Position numbers and translations under genes: made by a program. From NCBI GenBank assembly GCA_002953655.1, contig CP025839.1:1178001-1242000 (forward strand): DNA of 64,000 nt, given 5' to 3'. The notes under the pieces were generated by a model. The model made no database searches, was not told the origin of the DNA, and saw only the letters and a program-made list of their open reading frames with translations. Below, piece after piece: positions 8,248-16,030 of this stretch (position 1 is its first letter; each line of letters opens with the position of its first letter). This DNA comes from Latilactobacillus sakei (GTDB taxonomy: Bacteria; Bacillota; Bacilli; Lactobacillales; Lactobacillaceae).

Positions 8248-8907
8248 TTACATATTTTGTTTTGCAATCGTTAAAATTTCAGCAACAACTTCGTCAATTG
8301 AGAGCTTTGTTGTGTCAATTTCGATTGCATCGTCAGCTTTTCTAAGCGGTGAAACTGCCCGTGTACTATCTTTTTGATCACGTAATTCGATTTCTGCTTG
8401 TAACGTTGCTAATGGGGTCATAATCCCTTTAGCCGTATTTTCAGCATAGCGCCGTTTAGCACGTTCCTTTGCACTAGCCACCATAAAAATTTTAACTTTT
8501 GCATCTGGTAAAACAGTCGTGCCAATATCGCGACCATCCATGACAACTTGTCCTTGTTCGGCAATTTGGCGTTGACGATCAACCATTTCTGTTCGAACGG
8601 CTGGTAACGCTGAAACTTGCGAAACGTTATTCGTAATTTCTGGTGTCCGGATTGCTAAAGTAATGTCTAAACCATTTAAGAAGACTTTTTGACCCGCTTC
8701 ATCTGGTTGGAATTGAATATCAGCTTTAGCCAATTCAGCCATTAAACCGGCTTCATCACCATAATCAAGGCCTAATTGTTGTGCCAAGACGGTTGCTGAA
8801 CGGTACATTGCACCCGTATCAACATAAACGAATCCTAATTTAGTGGCAACAATCTTCGCCACGGTACTTTTACCAGACGATGCTGGTCCATCAATTGCAA
8901 TTTGCAT
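8248..8907 (-). CDS. cmk: cytidylate kinase
   Basis: Phosphorylates CMP and dCMP to the diphosphates using ATP, in the cytoplasm, for pyrimidine nucleotide recycling. The 219 residues start MQIAIDGPASSGKSTVAK (P-loop) and show VDTGAMYRSAT, the dGRDIGTTVLPDA motif and the LID-like RAKRRYAE region typical of bacterial Cmk. Length is normal. AGGAGG precedes ATG 8907. It lies downstream of the LysM gene, separated by that gene's terminator, and upstream of rpsA. Confidence 0.96.
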   Translation of the reverse strand: MQIAIDGPASSGKSTVAKIVATKLGFVYVDTGAMYRSATVLAQQLGLDYGDEAGLMAELAKADIQFQPDEAGQKVFLNGLDITLAIRTPEITNNVSQVSALPAVRTEMVDRQRQIAEQGQVVMDGRDIGTTVLPDAKVKIFMVASAKERAKRRYAENTAKGIMTPLATLQAEIELRDQKDSTRAVSPLRKADDAIEIDTTKLSIDEVVAEILTIAKQNM

Positions 8908-8936
8908 GTAAATCCTCCTAAAAAAATCATTAAAAA

Positions 8937-8964
8937 AGGCTGGGAGAATCCCCAGACCTTCTGT
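8937..8964 (-). terminator. terminator of the LysM gene
   Basis: On the minus strand AAGGTCTGGGG pairs with CTCCCAGCCTT (small bulge) and is followed by TTTTTT. It lies just after the stop codon of the LysM gene and before cmk. Confidence 0.8.
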
Positions 8965-8973
8965 TTAGCATTA

Positions 8974-9675
8974 TTATTTAACCTTGAGTGCGGTTCCTGG
9001 TGCAACACTTGAGTTAGCTGTTAATCCCGGATTCAATGCTAATAATTCACTCAATGACATGCCATTATTGGCAGCAGCCCGGTAAAGACCTTCCCCTTGT
9101 TTAAGGGTATACGTGCCACCTGCTGTTTCTGACGAGCTACTTGTTGAAGTAGCTTGTTCACTTGATGAACTAGCAGCAGATTCTAAGGCAGCTTGTTGAC
9201 TAGCGCTATCAGCAGCAGCTTGTTGTTGGCTAGCAGCTTGTTCACTCGCTGCTTGTGCTTTAGCACTTTCGCTAGCCGACTTGGCACTCGCTGCTTCACT
9301 ATCAGCCTTAGCCTTACTTTCACTCGCTGCTTTACTTTCAGCGCGTTCTTGGCTTTCACTGGCTTCTTTAGCCTTCTTAGCGGTTGATTTACTCTTACTC
9401 TTCTCGCTATCAGCGGTTTTAACGACAATCTTAGAATCCTCTAAACCGGGGCGGTTGGCACGACTAGAATGAACGGTGTAAGCGATAATTGGAAATGCGA
9501 TCATCAAAACTAATAATACAGCTAGAATAATAGCGAAATATGTATTTCCTTTTTCCTTACTCTTGGCAGCAACACGAGATAAATTCCCTTTGTCATCCCG
9601 ATCATCGTCGAACTGGCTTTCCCAGGGTTTTTCTTCCGTCGGATTATCTTGTTTTTTCTTATCATCTTTGAGCAT
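8974..9675 (-). CDS. membrane-anchored LysM-domain protein
   Basis: A 233-residue cell-envelope protein with a charged cytoplasmic N-terminus (about 45 residues), one membrane helix (TYFAIILAVLLVLMIAFPIIAY, roughly 46-67), a long low-complexity linker of Ala, Ser, Lys, Glu and Gln (about 90-180) and a C-terminal LysM domain (GTYTLKQGEGLYRAAANNGMS to TALKVK). The topology puts the LysM outside, where it would bind peptidoglycan. No catalytic domain is present. It occupies the place of ypbE between recS and cmk in Bacillus. GGGAGG precedes ATG 9675. Its precise role is unknown. Confidence 0.88.
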   Translation of the reverse strand: MLKDDKKKQDNPTEEKPWESQFDDDRDDKGNLSRVAAKSKEKGNTYFAIILAVLLVLMIAFPIIAYTVHSSRANRPGLEDSKIVVKTADSEKSKSKSTAKKAKEASESQERAESKAASESKAKADSEAASAKSASESAKAQAASEQAASQQQAAADSASQQAALESAASSSSEQATSTSSSSETAGGTYTLKQGEGLYRAAANNGMSLSELLALNPGLTANSSVAPGTALKVK

Positions 9676-9743
9676 TGACGGCCCTCCCTATTGGTATTCT
9701 TTGATATTGTACCACAGACTTTTCTAAAAAACTTTAAATTTAT

Positions 9744-11189
9744 CTAAAATAATTGGTCCAGGATTCCCGTCCAACCAGTTAGAACACCGGTTTCAGCCGT
9801 TTTACAATTAATAGCCTGTTCTAAGTCTAACTGGGCCAAAAACGCGGTGGTATCCTGCTCGCCACAACATGTTTCACTGTGTTCAATCGTCTTTGGTGCC
9901 TGGTCAAAGTAGTTCACAATAAATTGACGCCGGCAGCCCTTGAGCGTCAAATAATCTAACATTGTTTGTAATGAAAATTGTTTTTCAGTTTGGCGATTAT
10001 CCAATAGGGCAATCACCTCTTCTTCGGTCATCCCCAGTTGTTGGTAACGACGCAACAGTTCAAATTCATTGCCTTGACTTTGTTTAAATAATTGCGGTTC
10101 CTGATAATAGCGCCGAATGAGTCCGGGTTCCGGAATCCCAAATGATACGAGTGATTGTTGTAAATATAAATCTTGCGGGGTTGTTAGGACTAAAGCATAC
10201 GCTGCTTGCCCATCTCGACCTGCTCGTCCAATTTCTTGTAGATAACTTTCGATATTTTGTGGCAAGTGATAATGAATCACAAAGCGAATATCCGCTTTGT
10301 TAATCCCCATCCCAAAAGCATTAGTGGTACAAATTAAATCGAGTTGTCCTTGCATAAATTGTTGTTGAATTAAATACCGCTCCTGGGTTGATAACGCTGC
10401 GTGGTAATAAGCAATTTTTAGATCAGTCTCCTGCTGTAAAAAGGCTGCAATCGCCATTGTCTTTTGCCGACTTGAAAAATAAACAATCCCGGGACCTTGG
10501 CTTTTTTGCACTAAGCTGGCTAAAAATTGATTCTTCGCTTGTTCATCAGGTTGTTGGCTCACGCCCAAATAGATATTAGGTCGATCAACAGAGGTCATAA
10601 TTTGGGCCGCATTTTTTAACGCCAACTTATTCAAAATATCCTGGCGCACACGGTCATTGGCAGTCGCCGTCAGAGCCAGCGTTGCGGTTGGCTGTAATTG
10701 ATCTTTAATGGTTGCTAAAACTAAATAGTCCGGTCTAAAATCAATCCCCCATTGTGAAATACAATGGGCCTCATCAACTACAAACAAATCGATTTGACAA
10801 CGTTGAAGCGCCTGAATAACCTCGGGTTGACTGATAGTCTCTGGTGCCATAAAGATAAAGCGGTAATCCGCTAAATGCGTCAACAACTGATGTTTTTGCT
10901 GAGGTACTAAGTTAGAATTAATCGCGACAGCTCGTTTTTCCCCCTGGTAGTTAAGTTGGGCGACTTGATCTTGCATTAACGCAATCAACGGTGAGACGAT
11001 CACCGTCGTATGTCCCAAAATATAAGCAGGTAATTGGTAACACAACGACTTCCCGGTCCCAGTTGGTAAAACGGCTAATGTCTCCTGCCCAGCAAGTACC
11101 GACTGAATAACCGCTAACTGGCCCGGTTTAAAGGTTGAATAACCAAAACGTTGCGCTAACTGATCATAAATGAGTTGTTCAGAAATCAT
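9744..11189 (-). CDS. recS: RecQ-family ATP-dependent DNA helicase (RecS type)
   Basis: 3'-5' DNA helicase of the RecQ family, acting in recombination and repair. Visible motifs are the Q-motif FGYSTFKPGQ, motif I LPTGTGKSLCYQLPA, motif II VVDEAHCISQWGIDFRPDY, motif III ALTATA and motif VI QEIGRAGRDG. After the helicase core comes a short zinc-binding-like segment (CRRQFIVNYF...SETCCG). There is no HRDC domain; at 481 residues it resembles the short RecS of Bacillus rather than full RecQ. The start overlaps the ypbB stop by 4 bases (ATGA), showing translational coupling. Confidence 0.93.
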   Translation of the reverse strand: MISEQLIYDQLAQRFGYSTFKPGQLAVIQSVLAGQETLAVLPTGTGKSLCYQLPAYILGHTTVIVSPLIALMQDQVAQLNYQGEKRAVAINSNLVPQQKHQLLTHLADYRFIFMAPETISQPEVIQALQRCQIDLFVVDEAHCISQWGIDFRPDYLVLATIKDQLQPTATLALTATANDRVRQDILNKLALKNAAQIMTSVDRPNIYLGVSQQPDEQAKNQFLASLVQKSQGPGIVYFSSRQKTMAIAAFLQQETDLKIAYYHAALSTQERYLIQQQFMQGQLDLICTTNAFGMGINKADIRFVIHYHLPQNIESYLQEIGRAGRDGQAAYALVLTTPQDLYLQQSLVSFGIPEPGLIRRYYQEPQLFKQSQGNEFELLRRYQQLGMTEEEVIALLDNRQTEKQFSLQTMLDYLTLKGCRRQFIVNYFDQAPKTIEHSETCCGEQDTTAFLAQLDLEQAINCKTAETGVLTGWTGILDQLF

Positions 11190-12214
11190 GCAGCCACCAC
11201 CTTGGTTTTAATTTGATATAACCGATAACTGAAAAAATCCAGCGTCGGTAACTGCTCATGTGCAGCATTAAACGTTAAATCGGGTACTTCAGCCATCAAG
11301 GCCGCCAAAGCCGCCTCTAAATCTGAGCTAATAAACCGGTCAAACGGAAACTGCGGCTGCAAAATTGCCGTCTCTAAAATATGCTCCCTAATTGTGCCTA
11401 ACTTGACCCGCCGTCTTTGACTAATCGTTTCAATCGACTGCCCTTGTTGCAACAGTGCCCAGGTTTGCGCTGTACTTAAACTTAAAGTGGCATCTAGCGG
11501 CGATAATAAGCCCGCCAATAATGGATAGTCGGTGGCCTGCTGGCTAAGAATTGCAAAAAACTGAGCTTGCGCATCTAACAGCCGAATCGTTACGGTCAGT
11601 GGCTCTAATGTCAATTTTTGCGCTAATTGCTGTTGACTCTGTCCGATTATTTGGTGACCAACTAACCGATTGGCTAGTAAATCAGCTTGAGTAGCTGTTA
11701 ACTGTGTTAAAATTTGTTGTAATTCTCCTCTAAACTGAGCGACCATCTCTGAGTCATGTTTATGTTGTTTAAACCAACTGACAACTTGCACCCGATCACG
11801 CATACTGGTTTCAATTGGATAATACTGTGTATTATGGTGACTATATTCTGATATAATTTGAATCGCCAAAAATAAGCGACTTTGAAACTGCTGTAAGTGC
11901 CCCATCTCTGGCCCATAATAATGCGTTGGCCATTCTAACGTCGTCATTAAAGCTGTCTTCTGATTATCACCAGCCGGGGTCAACCAAGCTTGGCGATCTT
12001 CAATCACTAACCAACCTTTTTCTTGTAGTTGTGCTAATTCAGCTTGAAATTGCGCCAATTCTAGATTAGGATAAATCTGAAGCCACTTTAATAAACCATA
12101 CGCTAAACCAGCATACAGGTTAGATGTGGTACGCTTACCAACCAATGTATAATAAATCGCTTGATAGCGGCGGGGTTCCGTCGCAAATAAACAGAGTAAA
12201 TAATCTGTTAACAT
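11186..12214 (-). CDS. YpbB-like helix-turn-helix protein
   Basis: A 342-residue cytoplasmic protein found upstream of recS in many Firmicutes. Most of the sequence is helical and without recognisable catalytic motifs. Near residues 255-290 is a helix-turn-helix segment (TWALLQQGQSIETISQRRRVKLGTIREHILE) of the kind also attached to RecQ helicases. The coupling to recS suggests it supplies an accessory DNA-binding function to the helicase; this is inference. GAGGAA precedes ATG 12214. Its start codon is only 27 bases from the divergent fer gene. Confidence 0.85.
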   Translation of the reverse strand: MLTDYLLCLFATEPRRYQAIYYTLVGKRTTSNLYAGLAYGLLKWLQIYPNLELAQFQAELAQLQEKGWLVIEDRQAWLTPAGDNQKTALMTTLEWPTHYYGPEMGHLQQFQSRLFLAIQIISEYSHHNTQYYPIETSMRDRVQVVSWFKQHKHDSEMVAQFRGELQQILTQLTATQADLLANRLVGHQIIGQSQQQLAQKLTLEPLTVTIRLLDAQAQFFAILSQQATDYPLLAGLLSPLDATLSLSTAQTWALLQQGQSIETISQRRRVKLGTIREHILETAILQPQFPFDRFISSDLEAALAALMAEVPDLTFNAAHEQLPTLDFFSYRLYQIKTKVVAA

Positions 12215-12241
12215 CTTAATAATTCCTCTAATCTAGAAAGT

Positions 12242-12481
12242 GTGAAAATAATGTTCTATAGTAAAGTTATCCCTGAACGGTGTATTGCATGCGGGTTATG
12301 TCAGTTAAAAGCACCCGAGCTCTTTGACTACGACCACGAAGGCGTTGCTTTTTTTAAACCAGACAATAATGCCGGCCAAACACCCATCGAAAATCCGCAT
12401 GATTTAATTGCTTTTAAAGCCGCTTATACCGCTTGTCCAACCCGCGCCATCGTCCGTCAAGATGGCCCATTTTCATCGTAG
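12242..12481 (+). CDS. fer: 4Fe-4S ferredoxin
   Basis: Small electron carrier with one 4Fe-4S cluster. With the GTG start the protein has 79 residues; ATG at 12251 (MFYSKVIPERC) is equally plausible because neither has a strong ribosome binding site. Ligands are the CIACGLC cluster (three cysteines) plus a distant CP near residue 65, as in the Bacillus Fer protein; the second cluster of larger ferredoxins is missing. It is divergent from ypbB-recS, the same arrangement as in Bacillus. The electron partners are not visible. Confidence 0.92.
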   Translation: MKIMFYSKVIPERCIACGLCQLKAPELFDYDHEGVAFFKPDNNAGQTPIENPHDLIAFKAAYTACPTRAIVRQDGPFSS

Positions 12482-12520
12482 CATATTCAACCCAATAATA
12501 CACGTTTTGTCACTAAACTA

Positions 12521-12556
12521 ATAAAAGCCTATCGCTATTTTGCGGTAGGCTTTTAT
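12521..12556. terminator. bidirectional terminator between fer and ribU
   Basis: AAAAGCCTATCGC pairs with GCGGTAGGCTTTT (one G-U) around a 6-base loop, with A/T runs on both sides; the genes are convergent. Confidence 0.9.
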
Positions 12557-12557
12557 A

Positions 12558-13133
12558 CTAGATTGCTGTTTTCATATGTTGTTTTAACCATGGTAAAATC
12601 CTGAGATATAAGACCGCAAAGACAACTGTGATTAAAGCGCCTTTAATCAAGTTAAAGGGCACTAATCCGATAAAAATATATTTAGTCATCGACATCCCCA
12701 AATTAAAGTTCAATAGTTTAATATACATCGGTAAGATAAATAACCAATTGGCTAAGCACAATACGATTGTCATACAGATTGAACTGATTGTTCCGGCAAT
12801 CACTTGCCCCCATATCACACTCTTTTGACGGTTAAAGAGATAGTAGAATGGTAATAGATAAAAAATGGACGCCATCACACCAGATAAATCACCAACCAAA
12901 CTAGGTAAACTGGCGCCAGTCATAATGAAATGGAGTAACGAACGAATTACCGCCACGCCGATTCCGCCGATTGGTCCGTAGATAAACGTTCCCAATAAGA
13001 CAATTACATCACTGAAATCAATCTTCAGAAATGGAAAAGCTAAGATAATGGGAAACTCGAAAAACATGACAATAAATGAAATCGCCCCTAACATCGCGAC
13101 CCCGACCATTGTCCGTACTTTTGAAACACGCAT
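12558..13133 (-). CDS. ribU: riboflavin ECF transporter S component
   Basis: Membrane substrate-binding subunit that takes up riboflavin together with the shared ECF ATPase and T subunits, which are not in this window. The 191 residues form about six helices, with the family motifs FLKIDFSDVIVLLGTFIYGPIGG and the GASLPSLVGDLSG stretch. The frame also opens at GTG 13142, but GGAGGG lies 8 bases before ATG 13133 (MRVSKVRTMV), which is chosen. It is controlled by an FMN riboswitch in its leader, which supports the riboflavin assignment. No rib biosynthesis genes are adjacent. Confidence 0.95.
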   Translation of the reverse strand: MRVSKVRTMVGVAMLGAISFIVMFFEFPIILAFPFLKIDFSDVIVLLGTFIYGPIGGIGVAVIRSLLHFIMTGASLPSLVGDLSGVMASIFYLLPFYYLFNRQKSVIWGQVIAGTISSICMTIVLCLANWLFILPMYIKLLNFNLGMSMTKYIFIGLVPFNLIKGALITVVFAVLYLRILPWLKQHMKTAI

Positions 13134-13192
13134 TGCAAACACCCTCCGTATGAGGTTGCCTTCGTCAGCGGACCCGCTGAGTCGATTGTACC

Positions 13193-13232
13193 TAAAAAGG
13201 CCTGCTAATCAGGGTGATTAACAGACCTTAGT
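13193..13232 (-). terminator. riboswitch-controlled terminator before ribU
   Basis: On the minus strand GGTCTGTTAATCA pairs with TGATTAGCAGGCC (two G-U pairs) around CCC, followed by TTTTTAGG, between the FMN aptamer and the ribU ribosome binding site. FMN binding would favour this terminator. Confidence 0.88.
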
Positions 13233-13255
13233 TGAATACGTTCATACTCAAATAA

Positions 13256-13392
13256 GCCCTATCTTCTTCCATCTAGACTTTCACTATCGGTACTGGGATC
13301 ACACCAGTTCAGCCACCACAAGAATCGACATTGCAGCAGGTCGCGGACTTTTACCGCCGGTCGGGAATTACACCCTGCCCCTGAAGACGAAC
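13256..13392 (-). ncRNA. FMN riboswitch (RFN element)
   Basis: The minus strand carries the conserved RFN blocks in order: GGGGCAGGGTG then ATTCCCGACCGGCGGTAA, AGTCCGCGACC, the variable arms (a TGGTGTGATCCCAGTACC-like stem), then CCGATAGTGAAAGTCTAGAT and GGAAGAAGA, which pairs with TCTTC at the 5' end to close stem P1. It is followed by a terminator and ribU, giving transcriptional OFF control by FMN. Confidence 0.97.
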
Positions 13393-13414
13393 CATAATAT
13401 TTTATTACGAGATA

Positions 13415-13443
13415 AGCATAGCAAATCAATATTAGAAAAGCAA
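13415..13443 (-). promoter_or_regulatory. promoter of the ribU riboswitch transcript
   Basis: -35 TTGCTT (13438-13443), 17-base spacer, -10 TATGCT (13415-13420) on the minus strand, placing the start about 15 bases before the aptamer. It lies directly after the rluB stop codon; no terminator separates the two, so readthrough from rluB is possible. Confidence 0.6.
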
Positions 13444-13447
13444 CTAA

Positions 13448-14218
13448 TTAGTCATGCCGTGATAATTTTGGTCGGTTTTTATGCTTGGGTTTTTCATTGA
13501 GTTCTGCAATCTTCTTGAATTCAGCCACTTCAATTGGTTTTAACGCCCGGTATTCGCCAGAAACTAAACCATCCAACGTTAAGAAACCATATGTTTCCCG
13601 TTTTAACTTAGAAACAGGTAAGCCAACAGCGGCTAACATATTCTTAACTTGATGATTCATCCCTTCATGAATCGTAATACTTAAGATGGCTGTATTCTTA
13701 CGACGATCCGTTGAAATGATTTTCACTTTAGCAGGGGCTGTCTTACGTTTTTCAAGCATGATCCCCTTCCGTAATTGACGGAGCATTTCAGCGGTGGGTA
13801 AGCCTGATACTTTCGCGACATAGGTTTTATCAACCTTATATTTCGGATGCATCATCATGTTGGCAAAATCGCCGTCATTAGTTAATAGCAATAAACCTGA
13901 TGTATCATAATCAAGCCGGCCAATTGGGTAAACACGTTCTTGAATATCTTCAAGGTATTCTGTGACCACGCGGCGCTTTTTATCATCGGTGACAGCTGAA
14001 ATCACTTGGCGCGGTTTATAAAGGGCATAATAAACCTTTTTTTCACGCGTTAATGGCACACCATCTACTTCGATATGCGCAGAAGTGCTATCAACCTTAA
14101 TCCCCATTTCCTTAACCACTTTACCGTTTAAAGTAACGTGACCAGTCGCAATTAGCGTTTCAGCCTTCCGCCGTGAGGCAACGCCCGCATTTGCGATGAC
14201 TTTTTGTAGTCGTTCCAT
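13448..14218 (-). CDS. rluB: pseudouridine synthase RluB (23S rRNA)
   Basis: Converts a uridine of 23S rRNA (position 2605 in the E. coli enzyme) to pseudouridine. The 256 residues have an N-terminal S4 RNA-binding domain (MERLQKVIANAGVASRRKAE to about 60) and the RsuA-family catalytic domain with the active-site aspartate in YPIGRLDYDTSGLLLLTNDG. A basic tail (KPKHKNRPKLSRHD) closes the protein. AAAGGAG overlaps the scpB end; only 2 bases separate the genes, and the scpA-scpB-rluB order is conserved across Firmicutes. Confidence 0.95.
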   Translation of the reverse strand: MERLQKVIANAGVASRRKAETLIATGHVTLNGKVVKEMGIKVDSTSAHIEVDGVPLTREKKVYYALYKPRQVISAVTDDKKRRVVTEYLEDIQERVYPIGRLDYDTSGLLLLTNDGDFANMMMHPKYKVDKTYVAKVSGLPTAEMLRQLRKGIMLEKRKTAPAKVKIISTDRRKNTAILSITIHEGMNHQVKNMLAAVGLPVSKLKRETYGFLTLDGLVSGEYRALKPIEVAEFKKIAELNEKPKHKNRPKLSRHD

Positions 14219-14220
14219 AG

Positions 14221-14844
14221 TTATTGTTCTCCTTTAGGGGCCGTCTCTGGTCCCGTTTCATTTAATGTCTGTTCAAACTGACGATAGTATAAATCCGCGG
14301 AATCATTCTCAGGTTCTGCTGTATCGTCTGTTAATGTCATTTGTTCTAATTCTGGTAATTCTTTCAACGAGCGTAAGCCAAAGTAATCTAAGAAATAATC
14401 ACTAGTGCCATATAAAATCGGCCGACCAGGTGCATCCTTACGTCCTTTTTCAACGATTAATTGTCTGGCAAGTAGCGTTTGAATCGCACCACTACTCTGA
14501 ACACCGCGTACTTCGTCAATTTCAATTCGCGTTAGTGGTTGCCGATAGACGATGATTGCCAATACTTCAAGGGCTGCTTGACTAATACTCGTCGAAACGG
14601 GACCGTCAAAATAAGCCTTCAATAAACCCGCGTAAGCCTTCTTAGTCACCAACTTATAACAATCAGCCGCCTGAATTAAGCTAAGACCGGATTGTTCATC
14701 TGTCTGATACCGTTCAGCCAATTTCGTTAGTAACTGTCGTACTGCAGCCTCGTCTAACATAATGAGTCGCGCGATGTGTGGCAACGTAATGCCTTCATCG
14801 CCGGCAACATAGAGTAAACTTTCAATTTCAGCGAGATGGTTCAT
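14221..14844 (-). CDS. scpB: segregation and condensation protein B
   Basis: Winged-helix kleisin-partner subunit that works with ScpA and Smc in chromosome condensation and segregation. Two tandem winged helices cover residues 1-165 (IESLLYVAGDEGITLPHIARLI and AALEVLAIIVYRQPLTRIEIDEVRG with the following GRKDAPGRPILYGTSDYFLDYFG), followed by an acidic tail. An upstream TTG (14850) is in frame, but AAGAAGG is properly spaced for ATG 14844 (MNHLAEIE). It overlaps the end of scpA by 17 bases, indicating coupled translation and stoichiometric production. Confidence 0.95.
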   Translation of the reverse strand: MNHLAEIESLLYVAGDEGITLPHIARLIMLDEAAVRQLLTKLAERYQTDEQSGLSLIQAADCYKLVTKKAYAGLLKAYFDGPVSTSISQAALEVLAIIVYRQPLTRIEIDEVRGVQSSGAIQTLLARQLIVEKGRKDAPGRPILYGTSDYFLDYFGLRSLKELPELEQMTLTDDTAEPENDSADLYYRQFEQTLNETGPETAPKGEQ

Positions 14845-15583
14845 CTGCAATACCTTCTTTCAATGTCACAAATATCTGGTCATCATAATCTGCTTGATCA
14901 CAATTAATCAGCCGTTCTTTCATCAATTCTAAAACCGCTAAAAAGGTGGTGACAATTTCTTCACGATCAAAGCGGTTGATGACCAACTGTTCAAAAGTCG
15001 TTGTTGCTCGCGTTTTTAAGCGCTCGATAATCCAATCCATCTTTTCAGCAATTGTAATTTCATCATTTTGAACCGTCTTAAAATCTGGTTGTTGAACTGC
15101 CGCCTCAACCAACATTTTAGATACAGCAGCCGCTAAGTCACGGGGCTTGATTACACCGCGTGCCAGTGGGACCACCTTTTCAGCAGGATTAGCACTTGCC
15201 GGTTTCGCAAATAATAATTGCCTTTCCGATTCTCGTTCCTGCAAGACCGTTGCAATTTTTTGAAAAGCTTGGTAGGCCAACAATTGATCCACCAACTCTT
15301 GGCGCGGATCGACATAATCTGCTTCTAAGGTTTCGGCCATTGCCGGCGGTGCTGGTAAAAGTAGCTTGCTCTTGATTTTCATTAAGGTCGCCGCCATTAC
15401 TAAATAATCACCCGCAATATCTAACTTCAGTTCTTGCATCTGGTGCAAGTAGTCTAGATATTGCGTGGTGATTTCAGCAATTGGAATATCATAAATATCA
15501 ATTTTAGTCTGATTAATCAAATGTAATAATAAATCTAATGGTCCTTCAAAGTCCGTCAAAATTAACGTTAATTGTTCAGTCAT
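14828..15583 (-). CDS. scpA: segregation and condensation protein A (kleisin)
   Basis: The kleisin that bridges the Smc ATPase heads. The 251 residues begin MTEQLTLILTDFEGPLDLLLHLINQTKIDIYDIPIAEITTQYL, the conserved N-terminal block that binds the Smc neck; the C-terminal winged helix (EEIVTTFLAVLELMKERLINCDQ) binds the Smc cap. Length is typical. It is followed by scpB with an overlap and preceded by ribT with an 8-base gap. Smc itself is not in the window. Confidence 0.96.
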   Translation of the reverse strand: MTEQLTLILTDFEGPLDLLLHLINQTKIDIYDIPIAEITTQYLDYLHQMQELKLDIAGDYLVMAATLMKIKSKLLLPAPPAMAETLEADYVDPRQELVDQLLAYQAFQKIATVLQERESERQLLFAKPASANPAEKVVPLARGVIKPRDLAAAVSKMLVEAAVQQPDFKTVQNDEITIAEKMDWIIERLKTRATTTFEQLVINRFDREEIVTTFLAVLELMKERLINCDQADYDDQIFVTLKEGIADEPSR

Positions 15584-15591
15584 GCGTTACT

Positions 15592-15957
15592 CTAATCCAT
15601 TTCTTTAGTCTGCTGCTCCCATTTAGCAATTAAAGGCGCTGTCTCTAATGATCCCATGACCCGATTATCAGGATAAATTGCCGCCAGCTCATTCAAGACC
15701 CGGAATAGATTAGCATCATTTCTTTCAGATGGGCTAAGTGAAATATGGCGCACTAAAATAAAATCGGTCCCAATTTCAATTCCCACGATACCAGCAAAGT
15801 CACCTTCATCATTGCGCCAAAGGTATAAGACATGTTGGTCATCTTGGTTGTAAAAAGCAAGTTCTGATTGTACATGACTCACTTCTTTTAAATCCGGAAT
15901 AAACGATAAAAAACCCATCGCAATTTTTTCATAATCATTCTTGTACTTAAATAACAT
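15592..15957 (-). CDS. ribT: RibT-like protein (GNAT fold)
   Basis: A 121-residue protein similar to Bacillus RibT, a small GNAT-type acetyltransferase-like protein whose substrate is not established despite its name. Visible blocks are MLFKYKNDYEKIAMGFLSFIPDLK, the strand-rich middle HVLYLWRNDEGDFAGIVGIEIG and VRHISLSPSERND. GGAGGT sits 5-6 bases before ATG 15957, so the longer frame opening at 15969 is not used. In Bacillus too it lies just upstream of scpA. No riboflavin biosynthesis genes are nearby, so a rib role cannot be read from context. Confidence 0.85.
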   Translation of the reverse strand: MLFKYKNDYEKIAMGFLSFIPDLKEVSHVQSELAFYNQDDQHVLYLWRNDEGDFAGIVGIEIGTDFILVRHISLSPSERNDANLFRVLNELAAIYPDNRVMGSLETAPLIAKWEQQTKEMD

Positions 15958-16030
15958 GTTGACCTCCAATGATCAAACAAAGTTCTATTAGCAATACTCT
16001 ACCATAAATTAGAAAACACGACAAATCAGT

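Noticed and set aside
9183-9472. Several long open frames on both strands within the LysM gene
   Set aside because: They arise from the repetitive Ala/Ser-rich linker, whose codons leave other frames open; sequences are low complexity.
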